From Prevotella scopos JCM 17725 (GTDB lineage Bacteria > Bacteroidota > Bacteroidia > Bacteroidales > Bacteroidaceae), in assembly GCF_018127785.1 (NCBI RefSeq), contig NZ_CP072390.1, positions 682,001 through 746,000 of the forward strand: a DNA stretch of 64,000 nt, given 5' to 3'. Positions 54,884 to 63,541 of the stretch are shown piece after piece (position 1 is the stretch's first letter; every line of letters starts with the position of its first letter). A program made the translations under genes and the position numbers. Below the pieces are notes generated by a model. It worked only from the letters and a program-made list of their open reading frames with translations, was not told where the DNA came from and searched no databases.

Positions 54884-55699
54884 TTATGTCGGTATGAAGA
54901 AATATGTTTCAATTGTACAATTCATTGGAGCAGGAAGGCTGGAATCTCCCAGAGTGCCTACAATTTTTCCTTCTCCATCTGCTTGCATGATACAAACTAT
55001 CTGACGCTGACCATCTTTGTTTTTTACTCCAACTAAAAAAGATTCTGAGAATATAGGGGGAACGGGAACACGTGTTGTTGGGTACTTAAACACAACCCCT
55101 GGTCCATCGGTCCATTCTGTATTATCACTTTCAAGCGAAATCTTCTTAATTAAAAAACCTGGTCCTCTTTTATTTCGAATTGTACCATGATAACCATTCA
55201 CAGGATGTGAGAAGGCATCGTCCTCTTCTTTCCATTCTTGCGACTCAACTTTCATCTTCGGACCTATAAGGTCAAAAAGAGTTTTCAACTCGAAGACATT
55301 AAAGGCTCCTTCTGTTTTCTCAAATGACAGAAAAGCCTCTGCTGTCTCCCTACATGCATGTTCTTGTCCATCCTCAAATGTACGTACATCAGAATTAGAT
55401 TTTCTAACACCTACATACAAAGGGTCATTCCAACTGTGTGCAACAAGAGTTGTTTCCTTTATTTCATGGATAACTCCGTCAAGCACCAACCAATTTTTCT
55501 TAGTTTGGAAGGTAGTCGTCGCAGCACTTTGATCAATCTTCTTTAATTCTCCTTGAAACCGGTCAAGTAAAAAGACAGAGGTGTTTGCACCAAGAGCCTG
55601 AAGGAGTGCAGACATCTGATTAGCTGGGTTCTCCTGTAATGTCTTGATATCATCGATGTAGAGGGGCTGTCCGCCCTCGCTAAAGAGTATCTTATTCAT
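54884..55699 (-). CDS. Phage tail/baseplate-associated protein
   Basis: A 271-residue protein with no named family that I recognise. It opens MNKILFSEGGQPLYIDDIKT and is beta-rich with hydrophilic loops (WLVLDGVIHEIKETTLVAHS; GYHGTIRNKRGPGFLIKKI). The 5' end overlaps the upstream tail gene by 8 bp and the fibre gene begins 10 bp after its stop. A protein at this place typically links the baseplate to the fibre, which I infer from order only. Confidence 0.7.
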   Translation of the reverse strand: MNKILFSEGGQPLYIDDIKTLQENPANQMSALLQALGANTSVFLLDRFQGELKKIDQSAATTTFQTKKNWLVLDGVIHEIKETTLVAHSWNDPLYVGVRKSNSDVRTFEDGQEHACRETAEAFLSFEKTEGAFNVFELKTLFDLIGPKMKVESQEWKEEDDAFSHPVNGYHGTIRNKRGPGFLIKKISLESDNTEWTDGPGVVFKYPTTRVPVPPIFSESFLVGVKNKDGQRQIVCIMQADGEGKIVGTLGDSSLPAPMNCTIETYFFIPT

Positions 55700-56207
55700 A
55701 TTCGTATATTTCTATGCGGAAAGATCGTCCCGCAGGTTTATAATGATTCAATAGGTTTAATATAGTTGTCAACTGCTGTCCGCCATACTTATCTTCTGCA
55801 GCAGATGTAGAGGTGCATAGAAAAGACGGCACATAGACAATAAAAGAGGCCTCTTTAGGTACATCGTCATAGGCTCTGATGTACAAGGGAGAACTACCAC
55901 TCACATAGACAGGATCAAGACCTTCACTCTTGAAATGTAAAACTGTCTGAACTTTCTGCCCTGCAGATACTATGTATATTTGACGTTTTGTAAGGAAGAA
56001 GGCATCATTCAGAACCTTTTCTATGTATTGTACACCTGCAGTAATGGTGAGTCGATTCAAGACATCGGTGCGATAACTATAGAATCGATTATACAAGTCT
56101 CTTATTCCTCTCAGCATTGCTTTGAGCAAAGCCACAATCACCTTGCTTCTCAATATAGGAGGTAGCAATTGAAAACCAAGTTTTATAACATCCAATTTAT
56201 ACCACAT
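55692..56207 (-). CDS. Phage baseplate-peripheral protein (gpI/gp48-like position)
   Basis: A 171-residue soluble protein following the baseplate J-like gene, the place of Mu gp48/P2 gpI. It contains a helical first half (LLPPILRSKVIVALLKAMLR, DLYNRFYSYRTDVLNRL) and a beta-rich second half, ending with RIEIYEYE. Sequence similarity to the family is not evident by eye; the call rests on gene order and on overlaps with both neighbours. Confidence 0.65.
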   Translation of the reverse strand: MWYKLDVIKLGFQLLPPILRSKVIVALLKAMLRGIRDLYNRFYSYRTDVLNRLTITAGVQYIEKVLNDAFFLTKRQIYIVSAGQKVQTVLHFKSEGLDPVYVSGSSPLYIRAYDDVPKEASFIVYVPSFLCTSTSAAEDKYGGQQLTTILNLLNHYKPAGRSFRIEIYEYE

Positions 56208-57042
56208 AGACTAATGCATTTCTTAAGTTAACAGGGGAAAAACTTCCGCTAACAGCGGTATAATTATTACCGTTGATATCATTATATGTCATTCCATCTG
56301 TACTATACTTACATGCGTGGAGCTCCACATCCAACACACCTTCCACATTCTGTATAGCATCAACTAATTTAGTCTTATTGAATGTGCCACCATAGATTAT
56401 ATTTCTGAGATAAGCGTTTACAGCATTCTCAACAACAAAACTACCGTCTTCGATTCTTGTTCCTGTCCTGTCAATTACCAATGGGTCGATACGTATCGTT
56501 GCAGTGATACTGATACTATCTGCAGGTAAAGAACGAACCGAAAGAATGACACCAGCTATTTTAACACGATTCAAATACTGTTTGAATGCTGTTAAAACAT
56601 CTTCTGAAAGAATAGCCGGCTGTCCTCCTGCTTCAGCAGAAGCAAGAATCTCTACGGAAGTTCCTCTATCGCGTACAGCAACATACTTGACGACTCGCTT
56701 CTTCTCAGATACCTGTTCATAGCCATATTGCTGTGTCGCCTCATTAAAGATTAAAGCATCACCATACTGGAACTCTTTTGCAATCTTATAGTACCAAGGT
56801 ACACTTGCTACAACAGCACGACTGATCTTATCGTCTACGTCTGCCTTGAACTGGTCGAACAGAACCTCCAGAACATGGCTACAGGCAGCCACGATGTAAA
56901 ACAGAACATTCTCGATACTAACCACAGAGAAACTATCATCAAAGGTATCGTTCTCCGATAGTCCGTATCGTTCTCTTACTGTACCATCCGCCATAAAGGC
57001 ATTTGTCATTGTTTGTTTTATCTCTGCTATACTACGAGCCAT
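56197..57042 (-). CDS. Baseplate J-like protein
   Basis: Baseplate wedge protein (Mu gp47/P2 gpJ group). 281 residues; the N-terminal ARSIAEIKQTMTNAFMADGTVRERYG is typical of phage baseplate subunits in this phylum. The C-terminal half matches the J-like pattern: ADSISITATIRIDPLVI, VVENAVNAYLRNIIYGGTFN and VDAIQNVEGVLDVEL. The gene overlaps the next one by 11 bp. Confidence 0.85.
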   Translation of the reverse strand: MARSIAEIKQTMTNAFMADGTVRERYGLSENDTFDDSFSVVSIENVLFYIVAACSHVLEVLFDQFKADVDDKISRAVVASVPWYYKIAKEFQYGDALIFNEATQQYGYEQVSEKKRVVKYVAVRDRGTSVEILASAEAGGQPAILSEDVLTAFKQYLNRVKIAGVILSVRSLPADSISITATIRIDPLVIDRTGTRIEDGSFVVENAVNAYLRNIIYGGTFNKTKLVDAIQNVEGVLDVELHACKYSTDGMTYNDINGNNYTAVSGSFSPVNLRNALVYVV

Positions 57043-57054
57043 ATTTTGTTTACT

Positions 57055-57330
57055 TTAATTGAACTGTGGCGAGAACTCACCACTGAATACCCTTAACTTG
57101 ACATCCGTCATACCTCTCTCTGTCGCTGGAGATACATCATTAGCCTTGCAATACTGTTGTATTAATCGGTTGTAACTTACGTCAGGAAGTTGCAATCTGC
57201 TTCCTGCTGCTAACGTTTCAGTCATACCGATACCGTTCGCAGCAGCCAAAGCAGGCAATGCTTCCAGCGAGCCATACTCCTGTATGGCTATATCAGCCAA
57301 GGTCTGACCATCTTTTACTTGAACTTCCAT
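57055..57330 (-). CDS. LysM-like tail protein (gpX/gp53-type)
   Basis: A 91-residue protein with an N-terminal LysM-like repeat: VKDGQTLADIAIQEYGSLEA, LPALAAANGIGMTETLAAGS, then RLQLPD. Such short LysM proteins sit at the tail tube-baseplate junction in P2- and Mu-like phages. It lies between the lysis gene u-spanin (16-bp overlap) and the baseplate J-like gene. Confidence 0.82.
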   Translation of the reverse strand: MEVQVKDGQTLADIAIQEYGSLEALPALAAANGIGMTETLAAGSRLQLPDVSYNRLIQQYCKANDVSPATERGMTDVKLRVFSGEFSPQFN

Positions 57331-57821
57331 CTTATTACGAAATAAAGAGCTAACATCATAAGAATACCGAATGCAACAAAACCTGTTTCCATTGCACGCT
57401 TTTCAATCCAGCTCAATTCTTTTTCCTTGTAAACTATCTTTGGTTTCTCTTTATATTGTTTATGATCCTTATCGTGTATGGTTATGTGGGTTGTGTCATG
57501 CACCGTTGTAAGACCTTTTATCTCCGCACCTGGAAGACTTTCTAATATATGCGTCAAAACACCGTTATGTATTCTTGCCGTTGAGCGATACAAGGCATTC
57601 TGCAAAACTGAGACAGAGTCTTTCGTTGCACGCTCCTGGTGATACTCTGGCAACTGCAGTGATACAGGCGCAAGACGTTCTGTAACTCTTATGGTATCAT
57701 GACTGACAACGTGCAGCGTGTCGGTGCTTATGCTCTCTACAGGCACATAGACTTTATGCGAGCATGCAGAGAAAAGGAAAGCAGTAAGGATTACTGCTAA
57801 TAATGCTTTAAATGTTTTCAT
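57315..57821 (-). CDS. Probable unimolecular spanin (lipoprotein with C-terminal TM)
   Basis: Predicted outer/inner membrane linker for the last step of lysis. From the ATG at 57,821 (MKTFKALLAVILTAFLFSACSH) the protein starts with a lipoprotein signal and lipobox (Cys about 20). It continues with a periplasmic beta/helical part (about 21-140) and ends with one membrane helix (FGILMMLALYFVIRWKFK). Lipobox plus C-terminal TM is the u-spanin layout. An upstream in-frame start at 57,908 would destroy the signal peptide. It directly follows the amidase gene (11-bp gap). Confidence 0.72.
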   Translation of the reverse strand: MKTFKALLAVILTAFLFSACSHKVYVPVESISTDTLHVVSHDTIRVTERLAPVSLQLPEYHQERATKDSVSVLQNALYRSTARIHNGVLTHILESLPGAEIKGLTTVHDTTHITIHDKDHKQYKEKPKIVYKEKELSWIEKRAMETGFVAFGILMMLALYFVIRWKFK

Positions 57822-57831
57822 ATTGTTGTTG

Positions 57832-58275
57832 TTAGATGTTTGCGTATTCAGTCTTTGCATCGAAACAAGGGCAAGCCTTGACATACTCGTTTGAGGTGAT
57901 TCTGCCATCGTGGTTCAAGTCTGTCGAGAAGTCACGATGTCCTTGAATTACAGCTACAGGATATTTCTTGTGCAGCATACTAAGCAGTGTGCGAAGACTT
58001 GCTTTCTGTGCATCTGTGCGATTGTCTGCAGGCTTGCCCATTCTGTCTATACCACCAATATATGCTACATTGATAGAAACGGAATTAAACCCCTTCACGC
58101 CATTGCTCACCTTGTCTTCATCAAGTAGCTGGGTAATCTTGCCATCTGGTGCTACGGCATAGTGGTATCCAGGATTAACCCATCCTTTACGGAGGAATTC
58201 CTGTCGTAGGCTCTCAATAGTCTGTGACTGATGGCTCGCAGTACAATGCACTGCAATATACTTAATCGTTCTCAT
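57832..58275 (-). CDS. N-acetylmuramoyl-L-alanine amidase (endolysin)
   Basis: Cuts the peptidoglycan amide bond to release phage. 147-residue Amidase_2 fold: IKYIAVHCTAS (Zn-binding His about 9), GYHYAVAPDGKI, VAYIGGIDR, VIQGHRDFS (second His) and KACPCFD (third ligand region). No signal peptide, so it needs the holin. Start overlaps the holin-like gene end by 4 bp. Confidence 0.92.
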   Translation of the reverse strand: MRTIKYIAVHCTASHQSQTIESLRQEFLRKGWVNPGYHYAVAPDGKITQLLDEDKVSNGVKGFNSVSINVAYIGGIDRMGKPADNRTDAQKASLRTLLSMLHKKYPVAVIQGHRDFSTDLNHDGRITSNEYVKACPCFDAKTEYANI

Positions 58276-58529
58276 TCTTCCTCCTTTCCGTTCTTAGAGT
58301 TGACAACTCGGTCGATGTAATTTCTCACGTCGCCCCATTTACTCTGGATGTAGATACCCACACCGAAGATAGAACCAGCATAAACCAATGTCTGTGACAC
58401 ATACCACAGCACGCTGTCCTTAACATCACCTCCGTTGAAGAAGAAGCTCAGAAAAGCCATAGCTACACCACTTGCAAGTAGGAAAATAGCCGAGCCGTAT
58501 TGTATCCATTCCTTCGTGTTTCTTTGCAT
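58272..58529 (-). CDS. Holin-like two-TM protein
   Basis: An 85-residue membrane protein with two hydrophobic segments (about 12-30 and 45-62), a short charged N terminus and a highly charged C-terminal tail (VNSKNGKEEE). Size, topology and direct coupling to the amidase gene make it the likely holin. No named family matched by eye, so the role is inferred. Confidence 0.72.
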   Translation of the reverse strand: MQRNTKEWIQYGSAIFLLASGVAMAFLSFFFNGGDVKDSVLWYVSQTLVYAGSIFGVGIYIQSKWGDVRNYIDRVVNSKNGKEEE

Positions 58530-58540
58530 ATTGCTTAAGT

Positions 58541-58846
58541 TTAATATTGTGCATCTATTTCGATGCTTTTGGTTGTTATTTTTATATTAGTCACAGTTTG
58601 TCTGTCCATCTCCAGCTGCTCTCTGATGAGCGTTCTCCAATAGATAGGATCATTGTCAAGCAGCATATCACTGATACCACAGCCAGTCATCGGTCGTTCT
58701 TTCAACTCTCCCTTATGTAAGTGAAGAATCAAAGCCTGATTCTGATGCAGCGTGTCAGCGACAATAAGACCAGAAATAATCTTTCCGTCTGGCCCTCGAC
58801 GCGGTTGTATAACCGCTTCATAGTCTATCAATGTAATACCTTTCAT
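58541..58846 (-). CDS. Baseplate protein (gp46/GPW-gp25-like)
   Basis: A 101-residue baseplate wedge candidate. It contains LHLHKGELKERPMTGCGISD, where the LxTxxGExPxxPxxG-like pattern of the gp46/gp25 group is visible, and ends with VTNIKITTKSIEIDAQY. It follows the spike gene by one base and precedes the holin, so the lysis cassette interrupts the usual baseplate gene row. Confidence 0.75.
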   Translation of the reverse strand: MKGITLIDYEAVIQPRRGPDGKIISGLIVADTLHQNQALILHLHKGELKERPMTGCGISDMLLDNDPIYWRTLIREQLEMDRQTVTNIKITTKSIEIDAQY

Positions 58847-58847
58847 A

Positions 58848-59312
58848 TCAATGTTTGATAGTTACGTCTTCATAATCAGTCTTCTTAAAATCCTGTGCCT
58901 TAGTCAGAGGTGGACCAGTTGGTCCATGAGTACCCTGGTGTGTATGGCTATTGACAGCTTTAACCAGTTCATTAAGTTTCTTGGTTAAGTCCTCAATATT
59001 AACCAATCCTCCAAGCTTACCTCCATTTATCGTTATAGATTCAACATGATCCACTGCTAAGACGACAAGGCTTGAATAGTCTCCTGACAGACTTCCAATG
59101 ATAACTGCAGTACCGACTTTAGGAACTATCAGCATCTCTCCACTATCATCTGTTTCAGATGCACGAAGGCGAACCTCTGGTACAAGAAGGCTTCCTATTT
59201 CCACATCACAAGTACGACCGCTTACGCTCTTAACGATACCTTGTAGTACAGTCATCTCTTGCTGTGGTGCTACACCTCGCAACCTTTCTCTTAATTCCTT
59301 ATATTGATCCAT
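58848..59312 (-). CDS. Tail spike / baseplate assembly protein V (gp45-like)
   Basis: A 154-residue central spike protein. OB-fold N terminus (VLQGIVKSVSGRTCDVEIGS, VPKVGTAVIIGSLSGDYSSL) and a beta-helical apex with SHTHQGTHGPTGPP, the HxH region that in gpV-type spikes binds a metal ion at the tip. It follows the hub gene by 4 bp. Confidence 0.83.
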   Translation of the reverse strand: MDQYKELRERLRGVAPQQEMTVLQGIVKSVSGRTCDVEIGSLLVPEVRLRASETDDSGEMLIVPKVGTAVIIGSLSGDYSSLVVLAVDHVESITINGGKLGGLVNIEDLTKKLNELVKAVNSHTHQGTHGPTGPPLTKAQDFKKTDYEDVTIKH

Positions 59313-59316
59313 ATCC

Positions 59317-60270
59317 TTAGCTTAATCTGAATCCAAGTTCTATTTTTCGTTTACCACCGTCTCTGCTGAAAGTTGTTGTTACTGCCCTTACAAAGTAGCA
59401 GCCATCCTTACGTGGATAATCCGCATCATAAAGCCACGCCATATCGCCAGGAACACATTCAGGTATGAGCCACGTCGTGATACTTCCATCATAGCCATCG
59501 AAACTACGACGTTTAACTTCAAGTTCGCCACGAAGTTTCATACTTGCAGCATCAGAAGTAGGACATTTTATTTCTACCTTCTCACCACCAGTAACTCCGA
59601 CCTCTACCTCTTTTACTGTTCCGTCAGGAAGAAGAGCTTTAACCACTACACGAACCTTGCGATCAGCTGCTTGTCGATAGGTCAGATTAACCGCCTCCAC
59701 ATTCAGCGCAAAGTTATAAAAGCGGTTCACCCCGACAACCTCACCTGGGGGATGCACGTGTAAAACACCATTAGAAAGGTATATATCTGCACCACATTCC
59801 TCCTGCACCTTCTTAAGCACATCATATCCAGTAGCATTGTGAATGACAAACTTAGCATAGGTCCAGCTGTAAGAGCATTGAATAGAGTAGTTCTTCCCAA
59901 TTCCCTGCACCACCTTCTTAAGAAGATCAGCAAGTGAAACTTTCTTCAGTACTTCGTTTTTGAGTTCCTTACGAAAGGTGTACAGATCATCCTCACAAGT
60001 CAGCTTAATATTGCCACCATCTGTACTGATTTGTTGCAGCCAGCCAGTGAACTCCTCCTTTAAGCCTTCCTCCTTATACCCAAAGCGAATAATAACCTTA
60101 TCACCTCTGTGAAGTTTATCTTCAACATCCAAGGCTACATTATACTGCGCACCTGGTAATGTTATAGTTGCCGTATCAGCAAGTAGTTCGACACTTCTAT
60201 GCACCTCAACACTGTCAAGCATTCCAATGTGCCAGCCTCCTATCTCTATGTCGTAAGCCATTGTGTACAT
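59317..60270 (-). CDS. Baseplate hub protein (Mu gp44/P2 gpD-like)
   Basis: A 317-residue hub protein joining tail tube to spike. The N-terminal beta barrel (HRSVELLADTATITLPGAQY, DKVIIRFGYKEEGLKEEFTG) and the C-terminal barrel (VPGDMAWLYDADYPRKDGCY) fit the late-control D/gp27 type. Start is ATG at 60,270 or three codons later. Confidence 0.8.
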   Translation of the reverse strand: MYTMAYDIEIGGWHIGMLDSVEVHRSVELLADTATITLPGAQYNVALDVEDKLHRGDKVIIRFGYKEEGLKEEFTGWLQQISTDGGNIKLTCEDDLYTFRKELKNEVLKKVSLADLLKKVVQGIGKNYSIQCSYSWTYAKFVIHNATGYDVLKKVQEECGADIYLSNGVLHVHPPGEVVGVNRFYNFALNVEAVNLTYRQAADRKVRVVVKALLPDGTVKEVEVGVTGGEKVEIKCPTSDAASMKLRGELEVKRRSFDGYDGSITTWLIPECVPGDMAWLYDADYPRKDGCYFVRAVTTTFSRDGGKRKIELGFRLS

Positions 60271-60274
60271 AAGC

Positions 60275-60892
60275 CTATCGTTTTAAGTCCTGCTGATTTA
60301 AGAGAAGTTTATATATGTCATCACTATATGCCTTTAGCGAATAGTTCTGATTAGAAGAGCCACTTGTGAAAGGAATCTCCCAGCTTTCAATTACGAGATG
60401 CGATATACCGAATATTTCCAGTAAAGGGTTTAACGCAGTCACTCGTCCAGCTTCACAGAATGAGCGTAAACGGCTTACGTCTTCCTCAGGATATTTACCA
60501 TTTTCACCAATAAGGATACCTTCTATACTGATAGTATAATCATCTTGTGACCACCGCTCCTTAATACTTCCTTTTACAGCACCTTTGTTGACGTGTCGCC
60601 GCACGATAATATTCTGACCTTGCAGACTAATCATCGGCTCAATTGGCAAAAGCCACTCTTGGGCACCACTTTCTTCAAGACGTAGACGAAGAGGTAGTTG
60701 CATTGGTATACCAAGTGCATTAGTGCGAACAGTATCTTCCAACTCCTCATCACTCATTGACTTGATTTCATTATATTCCTCTTCGTCCACCTCTCTAAGC
60801 TTATTCACATTGAACAGCCAATAAGGTGGAATCTTGTTGCCTGTGACTCTCAGGGCAACGTTTTCGAGTGCAAATCTTGCTACCTTGTTCAT
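60275..60892 (-). CDS. Phage tail protein, DUF6046-like
   Basis: A 205-residue protein between tape measure and hub, the place of the Mu gp43 DNA-circularisation/tail-terminator type protein. It contains [40 protein letters not shown] and [20 protein letters not shown]. The layout agrees with the DUF6046 proteins of Bacteroidota phages, as far as I recall them. It overlaps the tape-measure gene by 4 bp (ATGA). Confidence 0.72.
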   Translation of the reverse strand: MNKVARFALENVALRVTGNKIPPYWLFNVNKLREVDEEEYNEIKSMSDEELEDTVRTNALGIPMQLPLRLRLEESGAQEWLLPIEPMISLQGQNIIVRRHVNKGAVKGSIKERWSQDDYTISIEGILIGENGKYPEEDVSRLRSFCEAGRVTALNPLLEIFGISHLVIESWEIPFTSGSSNQNYSLKAYSDDIYKLLLNQQDLKR

Positions 60893-62667
60893 CTGTCTGT
60901 ACTTGCTGCTATAGCTAACGCTCGGTTCATACTTTGCAGAATAGTTCGCTCAAGTTCCGCAGTGTCAGTCTTATCGTTCATATAAACATTGATATTATCG
61001 AAGAATTTTCCGATGTGCATAGTGATGGAAGTGTTGCGAGTGCCACCAGTAGCAAGTTCCTCGGCTGACTTGCGACCACCTTTCTTACCACCCTTTTTAC
61101 CTTTCTTTCCCTTCTTGCCTTTGCTTTCACCTTCTCCAAAAACGACAGCACCTGTGCTACCACTTAATCCAGGGGTACTTATCTTATTCTCTTTCTTAGC
61201 AGAAGATGTCTTTTTGTCCTTCTGCTGTTCTTGTCGAAGGTGTGTCTGAAAATTCCCTCCAACACCACTCACAAGCTGTTTGGTTCCATTGATAGCCTTG
61301 GCAGCACTTTCGACTCCAGACAACTTCTTGAAGCCTTCCATTGCAGAAGCTGCTGCTCCTTGAAAGTCTCCAGAGAATAGTTTCTTTAAGGCTTCACCAA
61401 GCTTGCCAAGTCCTGCAAGCATCTCGTTGAAGCGATTGATGATATAGTCTTTGATGATATTACCAAACCCCTTTAATGTATCCCACATTGTCAGGATAAA
61501 AGCACGAAATCCAGCAAACTTATTCCAACAATAGACAACTGCTGCGACTAAAGCAGCGATACCTATGATAATAAGTCCGATAGGGTTTGCATCCATAGCA
61601 GCATTGAGCAACCATTGAACGCCAGTCCATATCCTCGTTACAGTTGTCACAACACCGATAGCAGCTGCATAAACTGACATCGCTATTGCCTGTGCATTAA
61701 AGACTATTGCAGCAACACCAATGACAGACGACAGAGCCAATATCTCCATCTTAAACCGTGATACAAATCCTATAACACTCTCTATCACATTGATAACTTT
61801 TGCTATTGCTTCAGCAATAACAGGAACTATACCTATAAAGAGATCAAGAGCTTGAGATACGTAAGGTTGAATCTTGTTATAAATATCAACGGCTAATTGA
61901 ATAAACGTGTCTTGTAGCGTAGCAAATTTACCTGCGACTGTCTGAGACTGCTTATCCATCATACTGAAAAACTTTCCACCTTCTCCAGAAGCATGTTGAA
62001 TTGCCTGCACAACATTTTCAAAGGTGATTTGCCCCTTCGACATTCTATCCTGTAACTTTGCATAAGATTCACCTGTCATCTTTGCAAGTTCCTGAAGCGG
62101 ATTAAAACCAGCATTGATAAACTGAAGGTTGTCCTGTCCAGCCAACTTACCAGCTGCTGACACCTGACCAAGCACTAATGACAAACTTTGCAGAGCTTGC
62201 TTATTTCCTCCAGAGATATCTCCTAACTTTTTAAGAAGTGGTAGAACTTTTCCTGTCTCCACTCCGAAGTTAAGCATAGTCTTCGCATTCTCAGTCAAGT
62301 CTAACTTACCAAAAGGTGATTCAGCTGCAAACTTGGCAATTTCAGAAAGCATTCCCTTAGCTTTTGTCTCACTTCCTACTAAGGTTGTAAAGGCAACGGC
62401 TGTTTGTTCTGCTTCTGCACCTATCTTAGTAATAGCACCAACAGCACCAGCAACAAGGGCATAAGGGTTGGTAAGGAGTTCCATTCCAGGAATGGACATC
62501 AGCGAACTCTTGAGTGTCGAAAAAGAAAAAGCCTCACGCAGGCGTGCACCTGTAGTACGTGCCTTACGTGATATATCGTCCAGCTGAGTGGATGTCTGAC
62601 GAGCAACCGTCAGAACATTACCACTATCTGCTTGTAGTTTGATTAAAAACTTAAGTACGCTGTCCAT
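60889..62667 (-). CDS. Tail tape-measure protein
   Basis: Sets tail length and helps DNA entry. 592 residues with N-terminal coiled coil, then a conserved helical tape-measure region ([59 protein letters not shown]) and two or more hydrophobic segments (about 300-385). A Lys/Gly-rich stretch ([18 protein letters not shown]) follows at about 520-540. It starts inside the frameshift extension of the chaperone gene. Confidence 0.88.
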   Translation of the reverse strand: MDSVLKFLIKLQADSGNVLTVARQTSTQLDDISRKARTTGARLREAFSFSTLKSSLMSIPGMELLTNPYALVAGAVGAITKIGAEAEQTAVAFTTLVGSETKAKGMLSEIAKFAAESPFGKLDLTENAKTMLNFGVETGKVLPLLKKLGDISGGNKQALQSLSLVLGQVSAAGKLAGQDNLQFINAGFNPLQELAKMTGESYAKLQDRMSKGQITFENVVQAIQHASGEGGKFFSMMDKQSQTVAGKFATLQDTFIQLAVDIYNKIQPYVSQALDLFIGIVPVIAEAIAKVINVIESVIGFVSRFKMEILALSSVIGVAAIVFNAQAIAMSVYAAAIGVVTTVTRIWTGVQWLLNAAMDANPIGLIIIGIAALVAAVVYCWNKFAGFRAFILTMWDTLKGFGNIIKDYIINRFNEMLAGLGKLGEALKKLFSGDFQGAAASAMEGFKKLSGVESAAKAINGTKQLVSGVGGNFQTHLRQEQQKDKKTSSAKKENKISTPGLSGSTGAVVFGEGESKGKKGKKGKKGGKKGGRKSAEELATGGTRNTSITMHIGKFFDNINVYMNDKTDTAELERTILQSMNRALAIAASTDR

Positions 62668-63114
62668 TAGAGTCTTTTTCTATTTTTCTAATCTCTTTGA
62701 GTGCGCTGAGTGTTGATGCCCATTTCTCGTCTGGCAGGAGTTCAGGGTCAATGCTTAGATAGTAGCGTAGCATTGTATCTATGAAGATAATATCCTGGGC
62801 GTTGTCAAAGTCATCAACCCCGGCCTCCTCTAAAGTTTTTTTATCTCAGCCTCCTTTACCTTCAAGACCTCATCCATCTTGGCAACTACTGCCATGAAGA
62901 GTTCATCATCGGTTTTGATTTCCTCATCACCAGCAACCCAGAGTTGCTTCAACATGACTTCGCTCATCTTGATAGGGTCTTTGATTACGCTGGCATAGCT
63001 CAGGTCTTGACGTGTAGGCTTATGCAACACACAAGACTTGCCCTCTACGCTGATTTCAAACAAATCACCATGCGTGGCCTTCCACTTATTAATGTCTTCT
63101 GTTGAATATTTCAT
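62651..63114 (-). CDS. Tail assembly chaperone, frameshift fusion product (G-T type)
   Basis: A -1 shift on the A7 run (62,836-62,842, minus strand) at the end of the short chaperone lets translation continue for 61 residues, TLEEAGVDDFDNAQDIIFID through SNGQRT, to a stop inside the tape-measure gene. The product is 154 residues. Position before the tape measure and the pair of short/long products are the hallmark of phage tail assembly chaperones. Confidence 0.75.
62830..63114 (-). CDS. Tail assembly chaperone, short form
   Basis: A 94-residue protein (MKYSTEDINKWKATHGDLFE, then KMSEVMLKQLWVAGDEEIKT) ending EIKKL. Acidic and helical, just upstream of the tape-measure gene; it corresponds to the G-type chaperone. 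The stop codon lies directly after the slippery run, so most ribosomes give this product. Confidence 0.82.
   Translation of the reverse strand: MKYSTEDINKWKATHGDLFEISVEGKSCVLHKPTRQDLSYASVIKDPIKMSEVMLKQLWVAGDEEIKTDDELFMAVVAKMDEVLKVKEAEIKKL
62836..62842 (-). promoter_or_regulatory. Slippery A7 heptamer for -1 frameshifting
   Basis: On the minus strand GAG ATA AAA AAA CTT TAG; re-reading one A opens ACT TTA GAG GAG and leads to a 61-codon extension with no stop. Confidence 0.75.
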
Positions 63115-63131
63115 ATCTTTGATGTTAATTG

Positions 63132-63539
63132 TTATAAACTCTTCTGATCAATGTAGATGAATGGCAGTGACTTCTCTTGGAACTTGTCACCTTGCTTCCA
63201 TTCTGTCTGATCTTCCGTCAACTCCACACCTTTGAGAATGTCTGTTGTGATAGGATCACCGTTTTCAGGATTCCCATAAGCAACAACGATATCAAAGCTC
63301 ATATTGAGGATATTGCCATTAGCAGCACTCTTCAAAGCTTGATACTCACTCTGCAGTAGGGTAAGTTCGCCACTATAGTCTACATTGCCATGCTGAATGC
63401 CATGAGGCTTATTACCCTTAGCATACAGCAGTTCCTTCTCTTGCTTCGAGCCATATTTCACACCTCGAAGTCCAGTTACAGGCCTACCTGCAACAACTAC
63501 GGTCACATCTGACCACTCGTATTCCTTAGTATTTACCAT
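63132..63539 (-). CDS. Tail tube protein
   Basis: A 135-residue protein (MVNTKEYEWSDVTVVVAGRP, then VTGLRGVKYGSKQEKELLYA; EKSLPFIYIDQKSL) with the beta-sheet pattern of myophage tail tubes. It lies directly after the sheath gene (2-bp gap) and before the chaperones, the standard order. Confidence 0.8.
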   Translation of the reverse strand: MVNTKEYEWSDVTVVVAGRPVTGLRGVKYGSKQEKELLYAKGNKPHGIQHGNVDYSGELTLLQSEYQALKSAANGNILNMSFDIVVAYGNPENGDPITTDILKGVELTEDQTEWKQGDKFQEKSLPFIYIDQKSL

Positions 63540-63541
63540 GT

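Noticed and set aside
57822..57908. Longer N terminus of the spanin candidate
   Set aside because: It would place 29 hydrophilic residues before a clear lipoprotein signal peptide.
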